DNA of 64,000 nucleotides from Climacteris rufus (lineage: Eukaryota > Chordata > Aves > Passeriformes > Climacteridae). Position numbers and translations under genes: made by a program. Below the pieces are notes generated by a model, which had not been told where the DNA came from, ran no database searches, and saw nothing but the letters and a program-made list of their open reading frames with translations. The DNA is taken from contig VZRZ01005482.1 in NCBI GenBank assembly GCA_013398175.1, positions 253,108-317,107 on the forward strand, given 5' to 3'. Every line of letters begins with the position of its first letter. Position 1 is the first letter of the stretch. Below are positions 14,061 through 25,929 of this stretch, one piece after another.

Positions 14061-15223
14061 AGGTAAAAATGAGGCTCTAAGTAGTTTCCCCGCTGAGTTT
14101 TGCACACTATTAATTCCCAACAGGTTGGGGGGGAGGGGGTTTCTCTTAATCTGAGAAACTTCCATTTCCTTTCAGAGCGTTAACAGTGATTACTTCTGAG
14201 TGTAGAGGAAGGACTGAATCCCCTGTGTTAAATACTTGAGTGCCTGGATGTGGGGAGTATTACCACAGTGGATGTCTCTTGCTGGCAGGAGTCAGTCAGT
14301 GTTTCTCAACACTGGCTTTGCACCTTGGCAGTGTTTGGGGTTATTAGCTCAGCTGCAGGGTGTGGGCTGTATCAGGACTTAATTGTTTGGTATTTGTGCA
14401 TCCTGATGAGAAAGATATGCAGACTGCAGGTTTAGGAAGATGAGCTGCAAGTCATCACACTCCTTTCAGATGGTGAGTGGGAAAGAAGTGATTGAGTTCT
14501 TGGAGCCAGGACGTGCCCTGTGCAGCACAAGACAATGCTGTTGGATGCTCCAGGCTCTTCCATTCTGGCAAAATATGGAAAGCTATGGCTGTCTTCCACT
14601 AGTCCTTTTTCTCTTTCCGCTTTGATATCAGCATGTGTTCAAGCAGCTGACACTTCACTGAAGGCCTTAGTGAGCAAGGCAGTTGTCTGTAAACACTGGT
14701 TTAAAAGTAGTTGTAGACATTCTTGTAGTTTAATGCAGTACATAGTATGAGTAGTAATGACAAGCATCCTACCTCTAAACTGCTGAGGCTCTCCAATAGA
14801 AAACAGGTAGTGGAAGGAATTCATAAAATTTAATAAATTGTTGTTACTGACGGGCTTCTACTTTCTCACATAAGTTTTTGAATGGACAAAATTGGATAAA
14901 ACCCACTGATTTTGATCCCAGGGAGAAAAGCCTGCTTCTCAAGACTTCTTTCCTATATACGATTTTCAGAATTCTAGGTCATGAGACTCATGAAAATTGT
15001 TGGTTGGCAAATGACTCCAAGTAAATTCTTGTGTAAGATGTTTATTTGAAGCTTCTAAATCTCAACCTGTGGTGGTCTTTCCTGATTAAATAGAGTAACT
15101 ACATCTAGTCTAGGAAATGACTAATCCAAGTGCTACTAGAAACTGAGAAACTGTTCCAGAGAGAAGCCCCAGGTACTTTTCTTTATATACCCCTTTACAC
15201 TTTTCATTTTCCTCATTCTAGTC

Positions 15224-15246
15224 CCTAGACATGTCTTATGTCTAGG
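15224..15246. repeat. Short perfect inverted repeat (9-base arms)
   Basis: CCTAGACAT and its exact reverse complement ATGTCTAGG are separated by five bases (GTCTT). It could form a small hairpin. The arms are too short for a microRNA precursor and no terminator logic applies in a vertebrate. It may be chance. Confidence 0.7.
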
Positions 15247-15762
15247 AGAAATATCAAGAGCTTTGCTTGAGCTGTACATTGGAAATGCAAGAGGCATCAT
15301 GTCACTTGGGATCTGAGGGCATCTAGCTAAAATAAATTTGGGGCAACTTGAGTAGCCCTGTTGTTAACTTTCCACATGCTGAAGAGCCCTGGCACAGACA
15401 GAAATGGCAATGTGATCTCTACACCTTAAAAGTCAATGCTGGGGTCAGACCCTTTCTGCTTAAAACAATACTATTTGAACACTGAGCATTTGCCCAGGCC
15501 ATTCAATTATGCCACAAGTTGTGGGGTTTTTTTTTGCACTTTCTCCCTGCTATAGACTTTAGAAATTTTTGTTGTAGATGTTGAAACTCTGAAATGGCTT
15601 GAGTTTGTATATCACAATCACTGAGTTGGATAGCAATGATATCTAGTCTAATGACCTTCCTGGTTTTCTCAGGGAAAACTGAATTTGCACTGGAAATGGG
15701 TACAACCATTAATTGCATGGCTTGCTGCTCAAACTGGGAGCAGGCTTTCATCGAGACAAGTG

Positions 15763-15788
15763 AGATAGATATGAGTCCATATCTATCT
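15763..15788. repeat. Short perfect inverted repeat (11-base arms, 4-base loop)
   Basis: AGATAGATATG is followed by AGTC and then by its exact reverse complement CATATCTATCT. The 26-base unit is a perfect hairpin and carries GATA cores (AGATAG) on both strands. It may be a remnant of a GATA-type simple repeat folded back on itself. No transcript evidence is visible. Confidence 0.75.
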
Positions 15789-16430
15789 TCTCTCTACACA
15801 TTTATTTCTTTCTCACATAAGTAGAGCCAAGAGCAAGAAAAAATATTCTTTTAAAAGCTGTGAAGTGCCATATTATGAATGAAGCATATGTTATGAAAAA
15901 ATATAGGTTGGAAAGTAACATCACTGAGCTGAAAGGAAAGGGCACCCTGCTGAGAGGCAGCTAGCAAGGACATAGTGCAGAAGCAATAACCAAATTGAGA
16001 CATTAAAATATATGTTGTCTCTCAACCTGTCAGCAGATCTCTGTCCTTGCTGCCTTCTCCCTTAACTCACATTTTGCTGTGGACCTGTGAGGAGAGGTTG
16101 CTCTGTGCCCAAACAGTTTCAGGTGCCATTTCCAGTAGTGGGAGGTGAGCTACCTGTGCATGAAGACTGCCCTCTAAGTGATGGTTGCAAAAATGGTTGC
16201 TCTGGAGTGTGCAGCTGGATGCCAGGTCAGGGTGTATTGGCTCTGACATGCAGGAGTTGGCTGCTTTTGCAGCAGCTCTTCCATGTCCTTGGAGGAGTCA
16301 ATTTACTGCCTGGTTTGCGTTCTCTGCCTTTAAAGCAGAAGTGATAGTATGCATTTGATCCTGTTTTCCTATGCTTTCAGAATCCACGTGCATAGGTGAG
16401 GGCCATCTAATGAAAAGACAAGGTGAAAAG

Positions 16431-16450
16431 AGGTTTGCAAAGGTTTGCAA
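16431..16450. repeat. 10-base tandem duplication
   Basis: The unit AGGTTTGCAA occurs twice head to tail without mismatch. A small slippage-type duplication. Confidence 0.85.
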
Positions 16451-17929
16451 AAAAGTTACAAAACTGCCAGGAAAAATTCCTGAAGGGAATTTGTTTTTAT
16501 ACTTGGATGCTGACCCAAAGCAAACCTTTACAATTACAAACTTGTAATTAATGGAAATTCCGTTTAGACTTTGTCCTAATAGTGCTTGGATACCAGAGAG
16601 AAAAGGAGGAGCTCCTAGTCCAACAGTGCAAATATTGAAGCCTGGGTTTTGATGATACTCTTTTATAGCTTGGCAATATTTTACCTGAAATACTGGGATG
16701 CTGGTCACAAATGCCCTGGTAATACAAAATTCCTACCTGCTGTTCCTTGGAGGCCAGCAGATAAAATTTCAGGGACCAAGATTTCAGTATATTGAGGGAG
16801 ATTCTAACAGTCTTCAAGCAAAATCAATAGACTGCAAAAAGTGAGAAGAATATTTTTGTATTTTTCTGAATTTTTATGGGTCCCTGTTGAGCTCTCCCTG
16901 GCCTCCTTGAAGCAAAACAAATAACAATCAGCCTGTTGAGACTCCAGAGCTAAAATGACAACAAATTTTGTTGCTGTGAAGGCTGCCAACATGGAGCTTT
17001 AAAATATTGCCGGGAAAACAAGGTAATCAAATCTTGTTAAAAGAGTCATTCAAACACAAGGTGAATGGGTTGACTGGATCAGCTGAAAGTCAGCAGTTGT
17101 CCCCATTGCACTGCTGAACTAAGCTCTTGTATTGACCCCTTCCTAAATCTTTGACTCCTGTTGCAATCGTGTCCTGGAAGTACTGGGGAGAAGCATGTGT
17201 GCTTTTGCCCTGCTGGAGTCTTTGCTTTGGCTTAGGCTGGTCTGCTTTGGACAAATAGGATATGCTCAGCTCCCTGCAGTTGCCATTGAAAGCTGCTTTG
17301 TGCAAAAGGCTGGTGGTTTTTGGCTGTCTGATCTTCCCTCAGGAGTAGCTACTGCACAATGCCAAGGATATGATGTCTGATTCAGCGCAGGGGTGGATTA
17401 TGAATTGCTTTCCCAAGTCGAACAAATCAGTGTCTGCTGCTTCTCTCTCACAAGCACCTGGTTGGCTTGACTGGAGTAAGTTCATCCCCAAAAAGACAGC
17501 TGCTTACAATCCACCTGCCTCTATGTCAATACCTTGAGCATCTGTTTGGATATGTAAGTCAGCATTTCTGGTAATTATTGTGAGCATGTTAGAAGAGCTG
17601 AGGTGTGGCTAATGTGACGTGGTCATGGGTGAACAAAAGAGATGGGTTGTCCCTGACACTGTGTTTTCCAAGTCCCTCTGTGGACCAGAGAAGTGTGAGG
17701 GAGTAGCTGGCCTGAACTGAAACAGCAGGAAAACAGATCTGTGTATTATAGAGATGCAGCATCTGAATTCATGGTATCCCAGGTGAAATTTTTTCATCAG
17801 CACCTTTTCCCAGCTGGCTCCATTCCTCTTCTCACTCACACAGCCCCGTGCACCCATGATAATCATCCACCCCAGGCTATTATAAGCAGTACAAACAAAT
17901 GACAAATCTCTGGGTGCAGGAAGTTAACA

Positions 17930-18900
17930 AGAGGCTGATCAGTAGCTTTAGTTATCTTTCCTTCATGTTTATTGCAGTCTGCTGCAGTTATTTCAAAGGC
18001 ACTGACATTGATCGACAACTTCTATTAAGGCCCATCCAAGGCAGCTGGATTGAACAGATACATTAAATAAAGCAGTTATTGCTTTTCATTGCCTTTCCGT
18101 AAAATATCACTGCTAAATAGCTTCTGCCATCAGATGCAGTTAGGTACATGGTTTTAATTTGAGGGACTGCTTTATAACACTGCACAATTGACACTGGTCT
18201 TTGTTTCCCCTACAATAATGATTGTGTACATCCTGGAGAATTGATGAGCTGTCTTCTGAGGCAGGAGAGGGGAGCCGGGGAGGGGGCAGCTGCCTTTGTT
18301 GCTCTCGCTCTTTTTTATACTTGCCATGCTTGTCAGTTGTTTGCAGCACAGACAGAAATAATGTCAAGCAGGGCCCCTTATCTCAGGATGTTGTAATGTA
18401 GCTGCTGTAAGCCCTCGCCTGGAGACGAGATAAGAGCAACCTTACAAGCTTGTGGGAGAGCTAGGAGGGGGGCCAGCAGTGCCATCGCTGGGACAACAAT
18501 GGCAGAGCTGTCACTAGCACATTATGACTCTTTCTGGTGCCAAGGAAAGATATGTATGCTGAGTGGTGAATAACAAGCACAAAAATAAAAGTCCCGAATG
18601 TTCATCTAATAATGATGTATTTGTAACAGGATTATACTGCCCAATGATATTCTTTCTTTATCTCCTCGCTAAATGGTGGGGCAGCTGTGTGCTTTGGCAA
18701 GGCATGATGTCCTTTCTTTTGTGTGCTGCATATTAATCCTTTATTGAAGTAATTAAATGTGTGCTTAATGGCAATGAGCTGGCAGAATGAACGTACAATT
18801 GAATTAGCAGTTATGATGGGGACCATGCTACAAGATGAACTAAATGCAATTACTGTAGGCATTTTTCTCCAAGTCGAATCTGGCTACATGACATGACTTA
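17930..18900. promoter_or_regulatory. Candidate enhancer block (GATA, SOX, TCF, homeodomain motifs)
   Basis: Nearly 1 kb free of recognisable repeats and long frames, with a high density of developmental transcription factor motifs. I see TTCAAAG (TCF/LEF type) at 17992-17998, CTTATCTC at 18377-18384 and AGATAAG at 18428-18434 (GATA sites in opposite orientation), AACAATGG (SOX type) at 18495-18502, TTAATCC (OTX/PITX type) at 18733-18739 and TAATTA at 18750-18755. A G-rich stretch lies near 18260-18290. The texture is like vertebrate conserved noncoding elements around developmental genes. Conservation itself cannot be seen from one sequence, so enhancer function is inference. Confidence 0.35.
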
Positions 18901-20214
18901 ATTACAGGTTGTTAGACACACTCTCTGATCCTGTAGCAGTGCATGTGGAGGCACAGCTTCAGCTCTGTCATGTACCTGTAACACATGTACAGGCACCATT
19001 CACGTAGAAATACAGCCTGGTGTCAATGCAGATTCCTGCAGGCAGCTCTTAGCTGTGCTGGAAAAACACAGATTAAAAACCAAGCAAACCACAGCAGAGG
19101 AAAGCCAGTGCTCTGCTACTGGGTATCTGGTGCAGTCTTCGACCAGGTCCTTGTTGTCTGGTGATCATTCCCCTCTTTTTAGGGAATGCTTGTTCTTCCT
19201 TGAGGACAAGGTGGATGAAGAACAGGTAGTACTCTTCTGTGTAGTCTTTTTCTCAACGTGTGTTCCTCTGGTCAAACTCAGCATGACTACAAACCAACTT
19301 GTCTGATCCCAGCTAGGCATCTCTAGCCTAGCAGGAATACAGTTTGGGAGCTGCTTTTTGGAAACATTTCAGAAACAAAAAGGAAAAAGGCAAAACCATT
19401 TCAGGCTTTTAGTTTTCAGTGCTGAGTAAGTTCTACAACATGACCTACAGCTGCATCAGGACAAAGGTAGTGCTATAATTTAGAGATTTCTGACACTAGG
19501 GGGACTGTAACTACAGTATTGCACGTATGGATTTTACAGCTCTTTAGTGATCTAAAGTGTCAAATCCTGGGTTCCCAGAGGAGTTTTGTCACTGGTTCAA
19601 AATTGGACTAAGCTTCAGCTGTCACCAAGGGAAGATTTGGTCTGTTTTGATAACTATAGAGTCTGGCTCACTGTTAGCAGCACATAGACATCCCTGCTGT
19701 CAGGGCCTGCCTTGTGTTCCTGGCACACAGAAGTCAAGAAGTCCTTGCCCCATGCTCCTTCGTGCTCTTAGATGCTCTGTGCCTGCTGTAGCAGCATTGC
19801 ATTTCTTTGAGAGAGGCAGACTGTGAGGAATGAAATCTGTCAGAGAAGGTCCTGAGTTGGGAGCGTGTTGTGGCCACTCGGGTCTCAGTCTGGAGGCAGC
19901 ACAAACCTTTCCTTACATCAGCAAGGCCTCTGCTGCTAAGCAAGTGGGTGCCAGAGCTTACCAAGTCCCAGGCTGCCTACCTTGTGCTGCCCTCCCAGGT
20001 GGCTGCAAACCTTCCAGGGTGTCTGTGAGTTCCTGTGCAAAGGCTCAGGTATTTGGGTGCCCCACTCTCTTGTATTGTTTGCACCCTATATACATTTCTA
20101 AATCTGAGGAGAGGATGGTGGTGGAAGTGATGATGAATCTGGTGGTGTAATACACAACCATTCATGAAACAAAAGATGATGATTTTTATTTTAGCATAAT
20201 AAGGCAAGCCTTCT

Positions 20215-20575
20215 GGTCATCAGGACTCCCAAGGTTTATTTTACAGCCTTCATTCTCTTTGGTGCCATAAATGAAACCCTTTCAGCCCTAATGACCACAA
20301 TGACTTTCCTCGATCATGTTATTGCTACTTTGGCACATTTATTGCTTTCACGTGCACTAATGGATGAGTTTGGATATGTTAACAATTTATATATCATTTG
20401 ATCCTAAAAAAGAGCCACCTCCCACCAACCAAACTAAGTTAGCCCTGAGGATTGAGTAGCTTTTAAGGAGTATAAATGAATTTAATGCTTTAGAAAGAGC
20501 TTCTGTAAATTATGAACATGACACCTATTACATTAAGCTGCATTAAGCATTAATACATCTTCATTACTGGCAGGT
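20215..20575. promoter_or_regulatory. Candidate conserved noncoding element
   Basis: An AT-rich, repeat-free block with closely spaced homeodomain-like and HNF1-like words, including GTTAACAATTTAT at 20378-20390 and several ATTAA/TTAAT cores towards 20540. It lies between the larger enhancer-like block upstream and the exon-like segment at 20850-21024. No long open frame covers it. The call rests on motif texture and position; alignment to other vertebrates is needed to support it. Confidence 0.25.
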
Positions 20576-20849
20576 TGCCCAAACCTCCAAGGTTGAAAAA
20601 ACTGCCTGAAATGCCCAACGTGGTAGTCACCTAAGCTGAGATTTATGACCTCTTTTTGGGAAGATGGGACACCCTAACTCTCAGTGTGCTGCATTTGCCC
20701 ATGAAGAAATATCCTCAGAATACCTGTTGCATGATGGCTTTTTTCCTAGAGTTTTGCTGGCCTGTATAATCCAAGTGTCAGACTCTAGGTAAAAAGGTAC
20801 AATAAATCTCATGGAAGCTGCTGCAGAAATAGAAACTAGTTTCACTAAC

Positions 20850-21024
20850 CTTTTTAAGCCACTGGTAGTGGCAGATTTCTTGGCAGATTTTTCTAACCAC
20901 TGGCCAAAAATTATCTCACTGAGCATGTAATAGTCATTTTGTATTGTAAATCCTTTCTGCACTGTAGGCATCAAAGGCTGGAATTGCTGAATTGGTGTTT
21001 CCAATGGTTTTGGAGGAAGAAAGT
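20850..21024 (-). CDS. Candidate internal coding exon, gene not recognised
   Basis: Read on the minus strand, the segment is preceded by a pyrimidine-rich acceptor (ATTATTTTTCAG) and followed by AAAAAG/GTTAGT, a good donor. Between them lie 175 bases: two bases completing a codon, 57 full codons and two trailing bases, so the flanking introns would be phase 1 and phase 2. Only one frame is open; the other two hit stops. The peptide starts FLPPKPLETPIQQFQP, has QWLEKSAKK in the middle and ends SATTSGLK. It has no signal peptide, membrane segment or motif I can name. The length is typical of a vertebrate exon. It may be a real exon of an unnamed minus-strand gene with long introns, or a chance pseudo-exon. 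Confidence 0.35.
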
Positions 21025-21864
21025 CTGAAAAATAATCACAGTACATTAATGAGAGCCTGCTCTACACGGTCAGGGAAAGAAATAAAAGTGATTTTAGTGT
21101 CTTAAAAAGCAATATCCATTAGACTCAGATTTGGCTAAAAGTGGACTGAAAGGCTCTTATTTCAACAAGATGTACAGGCTCAGGGGAAAAAAACAAGTTA
21201 AATGCTTCTGACATTGTAATTGATTTTATGTGGTACATTTATGAGACTTTCAATTCATGTTCCATATGGGATTTAGCACTGAGATGTTATTGCAACTTCT
21301 GAGATGGTTATGTTGTCATTTTGAAGGAACAATTTGGTGGTTCCTCTGCTCCCAGAACAAGTACTGACTTGGGTCCAGAGAAATACTTAGACTAGAGACT
21401 GTTTTCTCACAGATGGGAGAATACATAGCACATCTTGGGAATTTGGGTACCACAGGATGCTGTAATCATGTTGCCTCACGTTGGTAGGGAGAGGGCAATC
21501 CACTGTCTGGGAGAGGCTGGAATATTGAGACTGCAATCCAAGCATAAAGCAATGTGGTCACTATATGAGATGGAGATTTAATGGATATTGTTCATGGTGT
21601 TGGAATATATGAAGCAATAAATTGCTTTTCTGGATGATTTAATGCTGAAGCAAGGTTGAAGACTTAGGTAACTGCACATGGTTTACTGCAAATACACTAG
21701 CTTTACAGAGGTAAATGTATAACCTAATAGACAGCACAGGAGGGAAGGAAAAACAAGCAAACCCCAAAGCCTTTTAATCAAAGCAATATTCCAAGGTTCA
21801 AAGTCAAGCACTCAGAAGCTGAGAAATACCATATTTAAGGTCACCTATCTAAATTGCCTACTCT

Positions 21865-22145
21865 GTGAATGTGTATGTATCTGCGTGTGGATATTTTGAT
21901 ATGGGTTTCAATTATATAAACACATGTTTATTTCTTCCAGATACTACCAGCTTCAGTGCACAGCATGAACCATGCACAAAGTGTGAAACAACTCCCACAA
22001 TATTTCTTCCTGTGGTGATGGCTCAATGCCAGGGGTTATGTAAACCTTGCAATAAATATGCATTTAATAATTTCCTGATGTTGTTCTTTGTGGCAACTGT
22101 CACTGCTGTAGACAAATATTAATGAATTTATCTTTATTGCTTTCC
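21865..22145. other. Exon-like or conserved noncoding segment
   Basis: On the plus strand a pyrimidine-rich acceptor-like site ends at 21940 (TTTATTTCTTCCAG) and a frame stays open from there to a stop at 22120-22122. The predicted peptide has five cysteines in short spacing, but I recognise no domain. The downstream half is AT-rich (AATAAATATGCATTTAATAA near 22050), which fits a noncoding element better than protein. I see no matching donor. Coding status is doubtful. Confidence 0.15.
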
Positions 22146-22163
22146 TGTGAAACAGCCAACTAA

Positions 22164-22261
22164 CATACTTACATCATTGAGTACAATTCACCAGAAGTCA
22201 GTGGGAAAGTTTGAGTGCCTCAAGTTAAGCACATGCTTAAATCTCTGTGGGATCAGGGCCT
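22164..22261. repeat. Ancient palindromic MITE-like repeat fragment
   Basis: The segment carries GAAGTCAGTGGG, then AAGTTAAGCACATGCTTAAA, and ends GGATCAGGGCC. These words occur in the same order in an old dispersed palindromic repeat of reptile and bird genomes, whose copies read roughly agtcaatggg, ttaagcacatgcttaa, gatcagggcc. The upstream part (CTTACATCATTGAGTACAAT) is consistent with the decayed opposite arm. I know the family from its appearance, not by a certain database name, and it looks like a nonautonomous DNA transposon. A related fragment lies at 59071-59137. Confidence 0.6.
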
Positions 22262-22649
22262 TGAATGCCTTTACTGGATTAGTGGCAATGTGAAAATGAA
22301 AATAAATTATAAATTACATCAGTGTGACTTATTAGAAACTGTGAAGCTTACCAGTGTGTCCTGAAAAGCACATTAAGGGGAAATACTTATATATGCAGAA
22401 TTTAGGCACCTTCTTATGTCTGACTGGAGTTATATTTGCTGTTCCTTGGCTTGTTTGCTTGTTTTTCTTGCTGTTTGCAAGCAAAAACAAAAGATGATAG
22501 TGTTGTTTGGTCTCTTAACTGAAAGCTGTTTGAAAGGACCTTGAGTTTTAGGGAGATTATCCTGGTTTTATTAGTGTCCATGGTGAATTTCCTACATTGA
22601 GAAGTTATATCCAGGATGGTGTCCCTAAAGGTGATACACAATAAAAGCT

Positions 22650-23890
22650 GCCTTCCTGCTGTAAAGTGCCTTCAGGAAAGCTCTGTGCCTTTTGCCACCC
22701 TCTAAGAAGTTTGATGTTGGAATATACTTGTTTACTTCATGAACTTATCTTGTGTAGGTTGTCCAGCTTACTGAGTGTTTCTCAACAGAACAAGTTTGCT
22801 CTTTTCACGTCTTCCCAATTTTTAACAGAAACTTTTTGTAAACAGTCATGCTAATTATTTGCCTAGGCTTTGTCATAAATAAAATGTTAACCAGAAGAAT
22901 TAATTTTGCATTTGCTTTATTATTGATCATTATTTCCTACCCATTTTAAGTTGTACAAGTAAATATGGTCTTGAGCCTTTTTGGTTAGTGTAAAGCCCTT
23001 TTCATAAGCTGGCAGAAACTATTGGTCACTATTTAATTTGTGCAAAACAAAAAACTGCATCTACAAGTTTCAAAGGAATTGGAGAAAAAAATATCTTTAG
23101 AGCTTGAGTAGAATAATTGAACTTTTGAATCACCTCTGATATTGAAGCGAAGAATTCACAAGCATATCTAAAACATGGGAAGATCAAGTTCTTGAGGTTT
23201 CTCTGGAAGCTGGAGAGCTATATATATAATCTTATATATGAGGTTAGGCTCTTTTTTATTTGCAGATTTGTAAGATAATTGCATCCAAAGCCACAAGTTC
23301 ACTTGTTTTTTTTTCTTGTACTGTCATGACTCCAAAAAGTGTCGTAGTTTGGTACAGGAGATAATGCTTCCTATTAAGCATGGGAAGAGAAAATATAGAT
23401 GTGTTTTAAGGCATGTGAACTGCTTACTTTTTTTCTATAAACCTGGTATTTCTAGGAAGTCAGTATTACAGTAAAGAGCCAGTTACTCTCTACTCTGCTT
23501 CACAGGGAAACTTGGTGAATGTACAGCACATTGCCCAATATAGTAACTACACACAAAAGATTTTGCAGGTTTCAAGGCCTGAAATTCTTTCTTGGGATCA
23601 GGTATGAGATGGATAACTATTTGTAATGCTAAAATATATATATAGTAAACTGTGTATGCAAGGGTATTATTTATATTTATATATAGTCTGATATAGTGGC
23701 GTGAATTATGGTGCTAAACTGAGTTTGTGTGACACTGTACCTTGTGTATAAATATCCAAGTGTTGTTGTCAGTTTGATTTTCTATACTTGTTAGTGATTC
23801 ATGGTGGTGTTATGTGGAAGATTTTAATGTATGTAAAATGTACATATTTTTGAAACAATGTGCTTATTAAACAAAAGTTTGCACTTCATA
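22650..23890 (+). other. 3' UTR-like sequence ending at an ATTAAA signal
   Basis: This stretch is AT-rich and holds no long frame. It ends in features usual for a vertebrate 3' UTR: a TGTACATA word (Pumilio type) at 23839-23846 and the polyadenylation signal variant ATTAAA at 23866-23871. Several ATTTATATTTATA-type AU-rich tracts lie near 23670-23690. No coding exon with a clear splice acceptor lies just upstream on the same strand; the segment at 21941-22122 is the only weak candidate. It could equally be ordinary AT-rich noncoding DNA. Confidence 0.2.
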
Positions 23891-25929
23891 GACATGAACT
23901 TGGGAATTCTAAACCCAGAAAATTACCCATGTTTAAGTTTCAGAAATTCTGTTCTCTTCTATCACAAGTGGAAGAGAGGGTAAGAGTTGGACATCTTTGC
24001 TGTTGTCTTTAAGCCAAGCTTCTGATTGCATTTTACTGTGCCCAGAACAAATGCAAAGGGACCTTGGGCCCTTTGGGTGAGCTCACTTTTGTACTTAACT
24101 AAGTGTAGATGAAGACGTCTGAAAGTGTTGGCTCGTGTTGTTGCAGCTTCAGTCATAACCCGTGGGATGCCACATGCCCTGAAACCACGTCATAGTAAAA
24201 ACTGTGTTACTCGGTTACTTTAATGATGCTTGAGCACATGTTTCCTGGGGCAGGGACCAGCTTGATGTCTCTTTCACAGCTTGAAGTGGATGTTGTTTCT
24301 CTGTCGAGTGAGTTGAGTAAGAAAATCCTCTGATATTATATGTAACAACTGCTTTGCCCCCATGCAGCCCTCATTTATTGTACCCGATTGCTTCTTTATT
24401 ACACAAAGGTAACCTAAATATCAGAGGTGAGTTCGGTTTAATGCAGCAAGATTCTTGTAAGCCACATGGGACTCTGTTGGTTGTAGTGAATCCCTTACTG
24501 ACCTTCTCTGTCTCCCACCAAAGAGCAGGGCAGCAACTAATCTGGTGACCAATTTCAGTGCTGTTTGATTGACAATGAACAGAAAATTGGAAGGCAGGTA
24601 AAGGAATTAACTCCTTGCATAACTGGTTTTGTTGCTGGTAATGTCCAAGTCCCCTCAGGTTCAAGGTGATGCTTGCCCAAGATGAACTAGCAGAGAAAAG
24701 AATACTTTTTTGTATTCCAGCTTAAGCATGGTTGACCTTAGATTTGTACGTGTTTATAAATGTGCAATTACTATTATAATAATTTACAATATAAAGGATT
24801 GTTGTCTGTGTGTATTTGCCTGTGGTCAGCTGAAAAAACACAGGCGTTGAGGTTTTACTTGAAGCACATTCAGCATCTGAGGGCATGAACTCCATCAGTT
24901 GCCTTTCCCTTCCAGGTTTTGGGAGAAAGAGGAGTCTGGCACAGAGCTGTGCATGGGATACCTCTGCAGGCATGAGCTCTGAGATGAGGTATTGGGAACT
25001 GTGAAATGGTTGCAGGCAGTGCTCCCCCATGCTATGTTGATGTGTTTTACAAACCCTGTTGTGTTTGACCATTTCCAGTGCTTCCCAACGGGAAGGAAGA
25101 TTGGAAGTCAGGAATGTTCTGCAGAGTCAGCTCTTAGATTTGTAGCTGTGTTTTAATGGTTCATCTGACTCTAGGGTCAGAGACATTTGTTCTTTCAAAT
25201 CCCAGTAGATGCAGAGTCTTTTGTCTTTGTCTCTGACTGATCTTAGCCAGAATTTGTCCAGCTCAGGTATGTGAGATCCTCTTGCTGTTCCTATTAGACA
25301 ATTTGTTGTCATGATGGCTATGAGCTTTCTGGATGATATAGCTGCTGAAATTTTTAATGAGACCAAGATTGCTTTTACAAATGAGCACTCAATGTGCCAT
25401 TAAAATTGTTCTCTCTCTGAAAGACTTCATACTTGAGAGGCTGCGGTAGCCACAGGGAAAAAAATGGCTCAGGCACCAGCCAATGAAGTCAGTAAATCAA
25501 AATAAATAAATGGAAATGCCAGGGGCTATGAGCATGTACTTGATGCAGTTCAGAGCAATTACTGTTACCTGAAGGGTGGGAATCCATCATGTAGAAGCAG
25601 CCTTACCTGTGGGTGGAAAACCTGCTCAGATCAGCGTGGTTCCAGTTCCAGCAGTGGCCTCTCAGCAGGAGACATTACCTCTGAGGGCACAACTTGAAAG
25701 TCAAGCTTGACTTTTTTCAAGGACTCCAGTTATTTCTGGACTTGCTACTTTTGCACAGGCAGCCCTCTCCTACTGCAAAGTGATGATCCCAACTTCTGTG
25801 CAGGAGGCATGTCATTTTCTTAGGACCACTGAGCGCAAACAGATCTTGTAGTGCTGCTCATTTGCAGTGGCCGAGCATGTTCTGCATGTAAAAAGGATCA
25901 GTGAATGTATTTGTGTTGGTGCAGTGATT
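23891..25929. other. Noncoding stretch, no gene recognised
   Basis: Minus-strand frames at 24371-24664 and 24722-25072 (116 codons) resemble no family I know and show no convincing splice borders. I see no RNA gene and no recognisable repeat. Confidence 0.55.

Larger units (their letters stand above)
14108..17929. other. Noncoding stretch with two short perfect hairpins
   Basis: No gene recognised. Minus-strand frames at 16298-16708 (136 codons) and 16548-16817 overlap in different phases and show no known domain. The stretch contains the inverted repeats at 15224-15246 and 15763-15788 and a 10-base tandem duplication at 16431-16450, each listed separately. Confidence 0.55.

Noticed and set aside
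13694..14107. 137-codon minus-strand frame
   Set aside because: It coincides with a GC-richer patch, where stop codons are rarer. The opposite strand is also open for 97 codons, and no domain is visible.
16298..16708. 136-codon minus-strand frame with an acceptor-like AG near 16685
   Set aside because: The pyrimidine tract is weak, the only donor nearby is poor (AAAG/GTTTGC), another frame overlaps it, and the peptide shows no domain.
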